Source of the DNA: Rariloculus sp963665575
GTDB taxonomy: Bacteria > Pseudomonadota > Gammaproteobacteria > Steroidobacterales > Rariloculaceae
Direction of reading: 5' to 3'
Assembly (NCBI GenBank): GCA_963665575.2
Contig: CAXXDW010000006.1
Coordinates: forward strand, 930,001 to 994,000
DNA length: 64,000 nt
A program made the position numbers and the translations under genes. Shown piece by piece: positions 54,545 to 63,027 of the stretch (within the stretch, counting starts at the first letter, position 1; every line of letters starts with the position of its first letter). A model generated the notes under the pieces. That model made no database searches and was not told the origin of the DNA. It saw nothing but the letters and a program-made list of their open reading frames with translations.

Positions 54545-56056
54545 TCACGCGCCGACGAGCGCGATCCCGAAGATGCGCTGCAGTATCAGGACCAGGCACA
54601 TGCCGGTGAACACCACCAGGCTGGTCCAGCCGAACCAGGTCGCGAATGTCGATGGATAGAACATGCGGTCGTGTTTCGGGATCACCTTGAAGCAATAGTA
54701 GAGGTTAAGGAAGAAGATCACCGGCGCGACGAAATAGGCGAGCGCCGACGCGATGAGCACGAGGTAGACCGGCCGCGGCACGCCGCCGATGATCGCGACG
54801 GAAGATATCAACGAGAACATCATCGCGGCGCGATAGAGGTTGTATTCGGAGTACCAGCGCCGGCGATGTTCGGAGCCCAGTTCGTCTTTTGCGGTTCCCG
54901 GCAGCGACGCCGTGCCCCGGAAGAGATTTCGGCAGCAGGCGCCGACGAGGCGCGCGCGGCCGTCGAAATAGTTGAACGCCGTCGAATACGTGGCGGCCAG
55001 CGCGCCCACGAGGAAGACGATCATCATCTGCGGACCCACGCTGTCGGTGAAGATGCGCGCAATTTCGCCCATGACCGCGTTGCCCTCGACGTTGCTCGGA
55101 TAGAGCCAGACTGCAGCGAGCATCAGAAAGATCGTGGCAAGCAGAAAGGAAATCACGTGGCCGACGCCGAAATCCAGCAGCCCGATGCGGAACCAGCGGC
55201 GGCAGTACTCCCGGGCATGGTCCGGAAGCCGTTGCGTATCCACCGCGAGGTCGTGGCCGCCCTGGGCGAAGGGGTCGAAGGGCTTCGCCAGGCCCAGATT
55301 TTCAAGCGCCGGGCGGATCCGCCCCATTCCCACCTTCTTGGCCTTGCCCCACTCGGACGCCTGCAGCGAGACGTCTATGCCGGTCGGCAATAGCCCAAGA
55401 AACGATGCGATGATGAGCCATGAGCCCTCGGGCGCATCGAGTTCGAAGAAATGCACGAATTCGCTCGCTGGAGCCGGCTGCACGAAATACACCACGATTA
55501 TCGATGCGACGAGCACCCCTGCAGCGACCTTCGTGGCGATCTCGACGGCCGCGAATTTGCCGCGCAGGATGATCGTGACGGACAACACGGCGAGGATCAG
55601 GGCGTACAGGGCAAGTTCCCGATCGTTGTCGAGTCCCGGAATGTCGGCGCCGAGATACTGATTGAAAAAGTAGAGCACCACGGCGGCCGCGGCGATGAGC
55701 CTCCCGGCCTGCCCGACCGCCGCCTGGATCACTGTCGTGATCAGCACGTACCAGACCGGCAACTTCTTCCATGCCGTTGCGTACGCGTCGACAATGCTGC
55801 GTCCGGTTGCGTGCGTGAACCTGAACGCCATCTCGAAGCCGTAGTACTTGAAGATATAGGCGATCGGAATGCACCACAGCAGCGCGTATTCGAAACGCCC
55901 GCCGGCCGCGGGCGCGGTGACGAGATGACTCGTGCCGATGCCGGTCATCATGAGGATCATGCCCGGCCCGAATTTCCGGAGCACGCTGCCCGGCGCCATG
56001 GACGGCAGTTCGAGTGACTCGAGTTCGCTTCGGGCGGGCTCGTTGCTTGCGGTCAT
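54545..56056 (-). CDS. Nramp-superfamily transporter with non-canonical metal motifs
   Basis: 503-residue membrane protein with 11-12 hydrophobic segments and overall Nramp/APC layout: FGPGMILMMTGIGTSHLVTAP in the first helix, YIFKYYGFEMAFRF, and a sixth-helix region ASFLGLLPTGIDVSLQ. The canonical DPGN of helix 1 and MPH of helix 6, which coordinate Mn/Fe, are replaced (GIGTSH; LPTG). Transport of the usual divalent metals is therefore doubtful. A large hydrophilic insert (residues 230-280, EWGKAKKVGMGRIRPALENLG...) lies between helices. ATG 56056. Confidence 0.8.
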   Translation of the reverse strand: MTASNEPARSELESLELPSMAPGSVLRKFGPGMILMMTGIGTSHLVTAPAAGGRFEYALLWCIPIAYIFKYYGFEMAFRFTHATGRSIVDAYATAWKKLPVWYVLITTVIQAAVGQAGRLIAAAAVVLYFFNQYLGADIPGLDNDRELALYALILAVLSVTIILRGKFAAVEIATKVAAGVLVASIIVVYFVQPAPASEFVHFFELDAPEGSWLIIASFLGLLPTGIDVSLQASEWGKAKKVGMGRIRPALENLGLAKPFDPFAQGGHDLAVDTQRLPDHAREYCRRWFRIGLLDFGVGHVISFLLATIFLMLAAVWLYPSNVEGNAVMGEIARIFTDSVGPQMMIVFLVGALAATYSTAFNYFDGRARLVGACCRNLFRGTASLPGTAKDELGSEHRRRWYSEYNLYRAAMMFSLISSVAIIGGVPRPVYLVLIASALAYFVAPVIFFLNLYYCFKVIPKHDRMFYPSTFATWFGWTSLVVFTGMCLVLILQRIFGIALVGA

Positions 56057-56256
56057 GTATTCACCTCGTCTCCCGTCCGGCTTCAGGCATCAGATCCGGC
56101 CGCGAGGGCACACGGCCGCACAAGGGCAATCCGACACGAAAGGCGCACGCCGGCCGCCGCGGCGAGCCCCGTCGAGAACGGGTCCGCCGGCAACTCGATC
56201 TGTGCGCTCCCCGACCGGGAGCAGGAGGAACCGCACGTCCTCGCTTTCGCGACTTC

Positions 56257-57540
56257 CTAACGCGCAGGCTCCTGGTCCACGACGGCCTGCATGACCGCGT
56301 CCTCGAATTCGGGCCGCATGCCGCGAACCGGTGTCTGGATCATTAGCACGCCGACGAGATTCTCGGCGGGATCGACCCAGAAGTGCGTGCCGTAGGCGCC
56401 GCTCCAGCCGAAGCTGCCGTTTGTCAGGTAGGTGTCGCGGGCCACGGGATCGGTGACGACGCGCATGCTGAGCCCGTAGCCCTCACCGGCCGGTCGGCCG
56501 GGCAGGCTGTCGGGGATGTATGCCGAGCCCATGAGCTGCACGGATCTCGGGCTCAGGATCCGCACGCCGCCAAGTTCACCGCCGTTGGCGAGCATCATCG
56601 CGAAGCGCCCGTAGTCCGAAGCCGTGGTCATGAGACCGCCGGCGCCGGAGGAGTAGTTCGGGCCGGACATGCTGTCGGGGTTCTCGCGCGGCACGAGACC
56701 GTCGTCGGTTCGCGAATATGAGTTCACGAGGCGTTCGCGCTGCGCGGGGCTCGGCCAGAAGGTCGCATCCTCGATGCCGAGCGGCCCGAAGATCCGCGCC
56801 TGGAGAAACTCCTCGAAACGTTGGCCGGAAACGACCTCGACGATGCGGCTCAGGACATCGAATCCCGCCAGAGCGCTGTAGGCCCAGCGGGCTCCCGGCT
56901 GGAACTCCAGTGGAGCCGCGCCGAGCTCGTCGACCCACGCGAGGCCGATGTCGTGGCGCGTGGCCATCATGTCCCGCCCGGCACTGTTGCCCATGGGGCC
57001 GCTCAGGACGCCGGAGGTGTGCGTGAGCAGGTCGCGCACCGTGATTTCCCTGTCCGCCGGGACCGTGTAGAACTCCGGCGGCGGCCCGCCGAAGCCGCCG
57101 AAGCCACCGCCGGGCCGGGCGTCTCCCGAACGCATGCCGACCTCGGTGCCCTCGAACGACGGCAGAAAGCGCGACACGGGATCGCGCAGGCGAACCTTGC
57201 CTTCCTCGACGAGGATCATGATCGCAACGCCGGCGACAGGCTTCGACATCGATGCGATCCGAAAGATCGTATCGCTGCGCATCGGAGTCCGGGATTCGAT
57301 GTCCATGACGCCCTGCGCTTGAAGGTGCGCGATCTGGCCGTTACGCCCCACGAGCGTCACGGCGCCCGTGATGTCGCCCTGCTCGACATATCGGTCGACC
57401 AGTTCGTTGATTCTTTGCAGGCGTTCGGACGAAAGGCCAACGCTCTCCGGTTGCACGACCTGCGCCGTCGAGACAAACGCCAGACCCGTCAGTACGAGGG
57501 CCGCAGCGCAGCGCAAGTACCAGGACTTCGATGTATTCAT
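56257..57540 (-). CDS. Beta-lactamase-family serine hydrolase, exported
   Basis: 427 residues with signal peptide (CAAALVLTGLAFVSTAQ). Penicillin-binding/class-C beta-lactamase fold: SxxK motif in FRIASMSKPVAG and YxN-like WAYSALAGFD, followed by LLTHTSGVLSG. A Gly-rich loop (ARPGGGFGGFGGPPPE) sits between them. Members act as esterases, D-peptidases or lipid hydrolases; resistance to beta-lactams is not implied. ATG 57540. Divergent from the creatininase-family gene. Confidence 0.88.
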   Translation of the reverse strand: MNTSKSWYLRCAAALVLTGLAFVSTAQVVQPESVGLSSERLQRINELVDRYVEQGDITGAVTLVGRNGQIAHLQAQGVMDIESRTPMRSDTIFRIASMSKPVAGVAIMILVEEGKVRLRDPVSRFLPSFEGTEVGMRSGDARPGGGFGGFGGPPPEFYTVPADREITVRDLLTHTSGVLSGPMGNSAGRDMMATRHDIGLAWVDELGAAPLEFQPGARWAYSALAGFDVLSRIVEVVSGQRFEEFLQARIFGPLGIEDATFWPSPAQRERLVNSYSRTDDGLVPRENPDSMSGPNYSSGAGGLMTTASDYGRFAMMLANGGELGGVRILSPRSVQLMGSAYIPDSLPGRPAGEGYGLSMRVVTDPVARDTYLTNGSFGWSGAYGTHFWVDPAENLVGVLMIQTPVRGMRPEFEDAVMQAVVDQEPAR

Positions 57541-57662
57541 GGTTTGTTTCCGTTGTATCCCCGACTCGCCTGAATCGTACAATGGTAGCGGGTCTGTGAC
57601 CAACGGCGACGACACGCGGCTGGCATCGTTGTTGCGGACCCGCAAGAGACCGGCGGAATGCT

Positions 57663-58559
57663 GTGCTGACGTTTCGATCTCGAGCGTTTGAATTCGCCCT
57701 GCGACTCGAACTTGCGGATCGCGCGCGAAACGGGACAGCGGGTGAGGATGCAGGGATTCAGGGTTTGAAAAGCGGCGACTGGCAGGACCTGGCGACGACG
57801 GACTTCGGAGCCGTCGACGCCGAAACGACTATCGCGCTGTTACCGGTTTCGGCGATCGAGCAGCATGGGCCGCATCTGCCGCTCTCGACGGACGCCGTGA
57901 TCGCCGACGGCATCGTCCGGGCGGCGCTCGACGGCCTGCCGAGACCGCCGACGGTGCTCGTGCTGCCCGGCTTCGTCGTCGGCGACAGCGTCGAGCACAC
58001 AAATTTTCCGGGCACGCTCAGTATCGATCCCCAAACGCTGACGGCGGCCTGGTTCGATATCGGTCGCAGCGTAGCGCGCGCCGGGATCCGCAAACTCGTG
58101 ATCTTCAACAGTCACGGCGGCCAGACGGCGCTCGTCGACCTCGCAGCCATGCGGCTGCGCGCGGAACTCGCGATGCTCGTCGTTCGCGCCAACTACTTTT
58201 CCTTCGGCATGCCTGCCGGGCTCTTCGACGAGCGGGAGATTCTGCACGGCGTGCACGGCGGTGAGATCGAGACCTCCCTGATGCTGCAGCTGCGCCCGGA
58301 CCTCGTACGCCGCGATGCCCTGGACAGCTTCGCCGGCCTGCCCGAGGCGCTTGCCGACCGCAACGTCATGCTCGGCGCCGAGAAACCGGCCGGTTTCGCG
58401 TGGATGAGCGAGGACCTGCACCCGGCCGGCGTCTGCGGCGACGCGGCGAGCGCCGACGCCGCGCGCGGCGGCCGCTACCTGGACTACCTCGGCGAGCGTC
58501 TGCGCACCTTGCTCGTCGAGCTTGGCGGGACGCCGCTCGGCATCATCGACAAGGGCTGA
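57663..58559 (+). CDS. Creatininase-family amidohydrolase
   Basis: Metal-dependent amidohydrolase of the creatininase/MftE-like family. Ligand motifs: VSAIEQHGPHLPLSTDAV (Glu, His, Asp), IFNSHGGQTALVD, and HGVHGGEIETS. The GTG at 57663 gives 298 residues, but the first 34 are not conserved; a TTG at 57765 (LKSGDWQDLATTDF) would give the family-typical 264. Substrate unknown: creatininase, formamide hydrolases and peptide-maturation enzymes share this fold. No mycofactocin genes are nearby. Confidence 0.83.
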   Translation: MLTFRSRAFEFALRLELADRARNGTAGEDAGIQGLKSGDWQDLATTDFGAVDAETTIALLPVSAIEQHGPHLPLSTDAVIADGIVRAALDGLPRPPTVLVLPGFVVGDSVEHTNFPGTLSIDPQTLTAAWFDIGRSVARAGIRKLVIFNSHGGQTALVDLAAMRLRAELAMLVVRANYFSFGMPAGLFDEREILHGVHGGEIETSLMLQLRPDLVRRDALDSFAGLPEALADRNVMLGAEKPAGFAWMSEDLHPAGVCGDAASADAARGGRYLDYLGERLRTLLVELGGTPLGIIDKG

Positions 58560-58794
58560 ACGCATTCGAACCGTCCGCCTGGGTAACACCCACCGGTCGA
58601 CCTGCCGTCTTCAGTCAGGCGATCTCCTCGAGATGCCGCGCGGCTTGTGCCGTGGATCGCGGGATTGCTACCGAGCGGAAGTGCTTCCTTTCGCAACGCG
58701 CGAGCGTTTCGCGCGGCCGCGCACTCATGCCGGGTGGTAACATTGCGCCCCCACGACCACGAGGAGCGGGAGACGGTTGGCCCGCCGCGACGCA

Positions 58795-60408
58795 ATGAGC
58801 CGAATCGCTCTTTACGACACCACGCTGCGCGACGGCTGCCAGTCGGAGGATGTCGCATTCACGCTCGAGGACAAGCTGCGCATCGCCGAGGAACTCGATG
58901 CCTGCGGGATCAGCTACATCGAAGGCGGCTGGCCGGGCTCCAACCCGCGCGACCAGGAGTTCTTCCCGGCCGTAAGGGAACTCAATCTCCAACACGCGAA
59001 GGTGGCGGCCTTCGGTTCGACGCGCAGGGCCGGCACGGCGGTCGAGGACGACCTCAACCTGCGGCAACTGCTGAAGGCGCAAACGCCCGTCGTCACGATC
59101 GTCGGCAAGACCTGGGACCTGCACGTGCGCGACGATCTGCGAATCTCCCGGGATGAGAATCTCGACATCATCGGCGAGTCGATCGCCTACCTGAAGCGGC
59201 GCGTCGACGAAGTGATCTTCGATGCCGAACACTTTTTCGATGGCTACAAGGCCGATTCCGAATACACACTGACGTGCCTCAAGGCGGCGGCAGACGCCGG
59301 AGCGGACGTGCTGGTGCTCTGCGACACGCGCGGGGGCAGCATGCCGCACGAGATTCGCGAGGCCGTCGGGGCGGTCGCGACGCTCGGGGAGAATGCGCTC
59401 GGCATCCATTGCCATAACGATTGTGAACTTGCGGTCGCCAACTCGCTTGCGGCCGTCGAAGCCGGCGCGACGCAGGTGCAGGGCACGATCAACGGCTTCG
59501 GCGAACGCTGCGGCAACGCGAATCTCTGCTCCGTGATCCCGAACCTGCAACTCAAGCTCGGTCTTCAGTGCGTCAGTCCCGAGCAGTTGAAGCTGTTGCC
59601 GCACGTGTCCGGCGTCGTCTATGAACTCGCCAACATCGAGCCCTTCAAGCGCCAGGCCTACGTCGGTGCAAGCGCATTCGCGCACAAGGGGGGGTTGCAC
59701 GTGTCCGCCGTGCAGAAGAACAGCGAAACCTACGAGCACATCGCTCCCGAACTCATCGGCAACACGCAGCGCGTGCTCGTCTCGGACCTGTCAGGACGCA
59801 GCAACGTCATCTACAAGGCCAGGCAGTTCGGGTTCGACATCGATTCAGGCAATCCGGCCGTCAAGACCGTGCTCGAGAAGGTCAAGCAACTTGAGAATGC
59901 CGGCTACCAGTACGAAGGCGCCGATGCCTCGTTCGAGCTCCTGATCCAGGAAGCGCTCGGCGGCGCGCGCGTGCATCACTTCCGCCTGATCAGCTTCCGG
60001 GTCAGCGACGAGAAGCTCAAGGACGGCGATCCGGCGCTGTCGGAGGCAACCGTCCGCATCGAGGGGCCGGACGGCAGCGTCGAGCACACGGTCGCGCAGG
60101 GCAACGGCCCGCTCAACGCGCTCGACCGCGCGCTGCGCAAGGCCCTGACGCCGTTCTACCCTGAACTCAACGAGCTCGAGTTGCTCGACTACAAGGTCCG
60201 GGTGCTCGGTGGCCGCGCGGGCACGCAGGCAACCGTCCGCGTGCTCATCGAGTCGGGCGATTCCCGCAGCAAGTGGGGCACGGTCGGCGTCTCGACGAAC
60301 GTTCTCGAGGCAAGCTGGCAGGCGCTCGTTGACAGCATCGACTACAAGCTCTACAAGGACAGGAAGGAAAGGCGCAACGCAAGGTCAACGGGGGAAGGGC
60401 AACGATGA
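58795..60408 (+). CDS. cimA: (R)-citramalate synthase
   Basis: Condenses pyruvate and acetyl-CoA to citramalate, the first step of the threonine-independent isoleucine route. The 537-residue protein has the DRE-TIM barrel start ALYDTTLRDGCQSEDVAF, the metal motif GIHCHNDCELAVANSLA, NGFGERCGNANL and the C-terminal LeuA regulatory domain (from about 390). HKGGLHVSAVQKN separates CimA from HMG-CoA lyase relatives. ATG 58795 (MSRIALYD); a TTG at 58777 with a closer GGGAG is possible. The stop overlaps the module A gene by 4 bp. Confidence 0.93.
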   Translation: MSRIALYDTTLRDGCQSEDVAFTLEDKLRIAEELDACGISYIEGGWPGSNPRDQEFFPAVRELNLQHAKVAAFGSTRRAGTAVEDDLNLRQLLKAQTPVVTIVGKTWDLHVRDDLRISRDENLDIIGESIAYLKRRVDEVIFDAEHFFDGYKADSEYTLTCLKAAADAGADVLVLCDTRGGSMPHEIREAVGAVATLGENALGIHCHNDCELAVANSLAAVEAGATQVQGTINGFGERCGNANLCSVIPNLQLKLGLQCVSPEQLKLLPHVSGVVYELANIEPFKRQAYVGASAFAHKGGLHVSAVQKNSETYEHIAPELIGNTQRVLVSDLSGRSNVIYKARQFGFDIDSGNPAVKTVLEKVKQLENAGYQYEGADASFELLIQEALGGARVHHFRLISFRVSDEKLKDGDPALSEATVRIEGPDGSVEHTVAQGNGPLNALDRALRKALTPFYPELNELELLDYKVRVLGGRAGTQATVRVLIESGDSRSKWGTVGVSTNVLEASWQALVDSIDYKLYKDRKERRNARSTGEGQR

Positions 60409-60797
60409 ATAAACATGCGATTCAGTTGGTTGTACTCGGCGGATTCCTCATGGCCGCAGCCGAACTTCCGGCGCATCATGCCGTGGCGAGTGTGTACGAC
60501 CTCAACACCGAAGTGATCCTCGAGGGCCGGCTCACGAAATTGAATTACCGGAATCCGCACGCGAACCTCCTGCTCGAGGTGCCGAACGAAGACGGCAGTT
60601 CGACAGAGTGGACGCTGACGACGGCCTCCACGCAGGTGCTGGGCCGGGCGGGGGTCAACAGGGACTCGATGACCCCGGGCCAGATCCTCAAGATCACGAT
60701 TCTTCCGGCGAGAAACGGCAACCCCGCCGGGTTCATCCGAACGCTCGAACTCGGCGACCGCGCGATCGAACTGTTCTTCCGCGACCGGCCGAACTGA
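60405..60797 (+). CDS. Exported DUF6152-family protein (module A), coupled to cimA
   Basis: 130 residues. Signal peptide (IQLVVLGGFLMAAAELPA) directly followed by HHAVASVYD; then EVILEGRLTKLNYRNPHANLLLE, STEWTLTTAS and a short C-terminus (LGDRAIELFFRDRP). Same family as the genes at 17192 and 29468. ATG overlaps the cimA stop (ATGA), so translation is probably coupled to an amino-acid biosynthesis gene, an odd partner for an exported protein. A module B gene lies 1 kb downstream. Confidence 0.77.
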   Translation: MNKHAIQLVVLGGFLMAAAELPAHHAVASVYDLNTEVILEGRLTKLNYRNPHANLLLEVPNEDGSSTEWTLTTASTQVLGRAGVNRDSMTPGQILKITILPARNGNPAGFIRTLELGDRAIELFFRDRPN

Positions 60798-60872
60798 CGG
60801 CAGAAAACAGCCGTGCTCTGCCGCGCGGGGGGTCCGCCACGCGCTGCCAGTTGCCACACCAGGGGGATTGCG

Positions 60873-61802
60873 ATGTCCTTTCGACGATCGATCATCACAT
60901 GTGCGCTCGCCATTGCCGTTGCGCTTGGCGGCGCGCTGCCGGCCGCCGCGCAGTTCTTCGGCAGGCCGCCCGCGTATACCCCGGAACCCGGCGCCCGGGA
61001 TCTCAAGGCGACCCTCTTCAATTGGGCCTGGCACATGGGGATACTTCGCGGTCAGGCCGAGCCCGAACTCGTCGCGACGCTCGAGTACCAGGCCGAGGGC
61101 ACCGTCCATGTTGACGGACAAACGTGCTCGCTGACCGGCTACCGCATCAGCGCCAATTACCGGATCCCGGGCTACCGGACGCAGATCGACTGCACGCTGC
61201 CGGGCGGGCAGTCGTACTCCAACATCGAAACGATCAGCGGGAACTACGCCTGGGACGAGGACATCCCCGGCGCAGAACTCATTCCCGGCGAGGGCACTGC
61301 CACCCCGCGGCCCGCCGCGCTCGAGGAGCGGCTGATCCGGCTGTGGGCCAGCCCCCATGGCGCCCCGAAGTCGGCCATCGCCGCCGCGGCGGGCGTGCCG
61401 GTCTCCGAATCGTTTGCCTGGAACCCGGCCGAGTTGCTCGACGAGCAGGCCGCCGCAGGCGTGGAATCGATGACGAGTCTGGAGTGGCAGGGTGACCGGG
61501 CGGTGCTCACCTTTCCGCTCCCCGGCATCGCCGGAGCCACGGCAACCGCCACGCTCGACGAGACCTTCCTGCCCGAAAGCGTGGTCGTGACGCACGGGGA
61601 TAACACGACGGAGTTCCTCTACGGAAACTTTCAGGATTTCAACAACCCGCTGCACCGGATCGAAGCGCTGTACGCCGGCACGATCGTCGAAAGCCTGAAC
61701 GGCGAGGTCGTGCGCGAGCTCGAGACGACGTTGACGGAAGTCGGCCAGGTGTACGTGGTCGTACCCGTTCCGGACAGCGTCCGGGCGGCGGCCGGGAACT
61801 GA
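60873..61802 (+). CDS. Exported protein of unknown function
   Basis: 309 residues with a signal peptide (IITCALAIAVALGGALPAAAQ). I do not recognise the family. It is rich in Gly, Thr and Tyr with strands such as TLEYQAEGTVHVDGQTCSL, YRISANYRIPGYRTQIDCTL and SNIETISGNYAWDED; two cysteines 25 residues apart may bridge. The late segment resembles a beta-propeller or lipocalin-like repeat (DETFLPESVVVTHGDNTTEF). ATG 60873 has AGGGGG upstream. Between a module A and a module B gene, all on the plus strand, so it may belong to the same function. Confidence 0.6.
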   Translation: MSFRRSIITCALAIAVALGGALPAAAQFFGRPPAYTPEPGARDLKATLFNWAWHMGILRGQAEPELVATLEYQAEGTVHVDGQTCSLTGYRISANYRIPGYRTQIDCTLPGGQSYSNIETISGNYAWDEDIPGAELIPGEGTATPRPAALEERLIRLWASPHGAPKSAIAAAAGVPVSESFAWNPAELLDEQAAAGVESMTSLEWQGDRAVLTFPLPGIAGATATATLDETFLPESVVVTHGDNTTEFLYGNFQDFNNPLHRIEALYAGTIVESLNGEVVRELETTLTEVGQVYVVVPVPDSVRAAAGN

Positions 61803-61854
61803 CGGACCTACAACCATGAAGAACGCGAACTGACGGAGTTCGGACCATGAAGAA
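61796..61854. repeat. Imperfect 28-bp direct duplication across a gene junction
   Basis: 61796-61823 and 61827-61854 both read gaactgacgga, seven variable bases, then ccatgaagaa; 23 of 28 positions agree. Each copy holds a stop codon (TGA) and a start (ATG AAG AA). The first copy thereby creates a five-codon reading frame (MKNAN, stop) before the real start at 61847. Confidence 0.85.
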
Positions 61855-62794
61855 TACAGGGCGAATCGGGATGCGGGATCCGGCAACGGCCGCGAGGGCC
61901 TTCGCACAGGATGGCTTCGAAACCTCGCGCCGGAGGGTTGGAGCTGCGGTTCCGGCGATCGCGGCGATGCTCCTCTGCGTTGTCGCGACTTCAGCGCAGG
62001 CGCAGTTCGGCGGCGGGCCCGATCCCGATGCGGCTCTGGCCGAGACGCCGAGGCTCGCCAACGGCAAACCCGATCTGTCAGGCTCCTGGCGAGGAGTCGG
62101 TGGCGGGCCGGAACGCGTTCCGGGCGGAATGTTCCGGCGCTGCAGCCCATTCCAGGACAATTGCATGGAATGGACCAATCAGAGCGCCGATTTCGTGTTC
62201 ATGGCGTCGTCGCGGCTGGACATGAATCAACCCTTGTACAAGCCCGAGCACTGGGACCGGGTTCAGGAACTCGATCAGTGGACCAACCTCTACGATCCCG
62301 TCATGACCTGCCTGCCGCTCGGGCTGCCGAGGCACGGGCCGCCCGCGCGGATATTCCACACGGACAGTGACATCACGATGCTGTACCGGGGCGGTCTGGA
62401 CGGCGGCGGGGGCTATGCCGAGTTTCGCATGATCGGATTCGACAAGACCGAGCACGCTCCCGACGACATTTATGCCTATCGCTACTATGGCGTTCCGGTT
62501 GCAAGCTGGGACGGCGACACGCTCGTGCTCGAGTCGGTCGGGTTCACGGACGAGACCTGGTTCGGGCGCGGCGGCTTCTTCCATTCCGACCAGATGCGTC
62601 TCATCGAGCGGTTCACGAGGACCGGCAATGAGCTGCTCTACGAAGTGACCGTGGACGATCCGGAGGTGCTCGTGGAGCCCTGGGTCATGCATCCGCGAAT
62701 CCTGCAGATCACGAACAACCCGACGATCATCGCCGAGCGCGGTTCCTGTACGGAGACCGAGCTGGACCAGGTCACGACGCAGATTCGGCACTAG
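61847..62794 (+). CDS. Exported protein of unknown function, GRWEGDT family (module B)
   Basis: 315 residues with a long basic leader and signal peptide (RRRVGAAVPAIAAMLLCVVATSAQAQ). Module B landmarks: GKPDLSGSWRG, VMTCLPLGLPRHGPPARI, PVASWDGDTLVLESVGF, FFHSDQMRLIERFTR and YEVTVDDPEVLVEPW. The start region is part of a 28-bp imperfect duplication with the end of the preceding gene. The module A gene at 60405 and the unknown gene at 60873 lie just upstream. Function unknown. Confidence 0.72.
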   Translation: MKNTGRIGMRDPATAARAFAQDGFETSRRRVGAAVPAIAAMLLCVVATSAQAQFGGGPDPDAALAETPRLANGKPDLSGSWRGVGGGPERVPGGMFRRCSPFQDNCMEWTNQSADFVFMASSRLDMNQPLYKPEHWDRVQELDQWTNLYDPVMTCLPLGLPRHGPPARIFHTDSDITMLYRGGLDGGGGYAEFRMIGFDKTEHAPDDIYAYRYYGVPVASWDGDTLVLESVGFTDETWFGRGGFFHSDQMRLIERFTRTGNELLYEVTVDDPEVLVEPWVMHPRILQITNNPTIIAERGSCTETELDQVTTQIRH

Positions 62795-63027
62795 GAGCTT
62801 TCGCAGCGGCAAGCGGCGCGCTGACGCAGAGGGAGGAATATGCATCCATGCAAGCCCGCGCTGCAGGAAGTCGCGAACGCGAAAATTCGCTATCGTCGCC
62901 CGCTGCTGGCCCACGGCTGAGCCGCGCGCCGCGCCGGGGAGTGGCGCGGTTGCGCGACTGAATTGGGCGAAACGACCGACAGCCCCGTGCGCGTTGATCC
63001 ACCGATACTCGCTGGAGGAGCGGAGAG

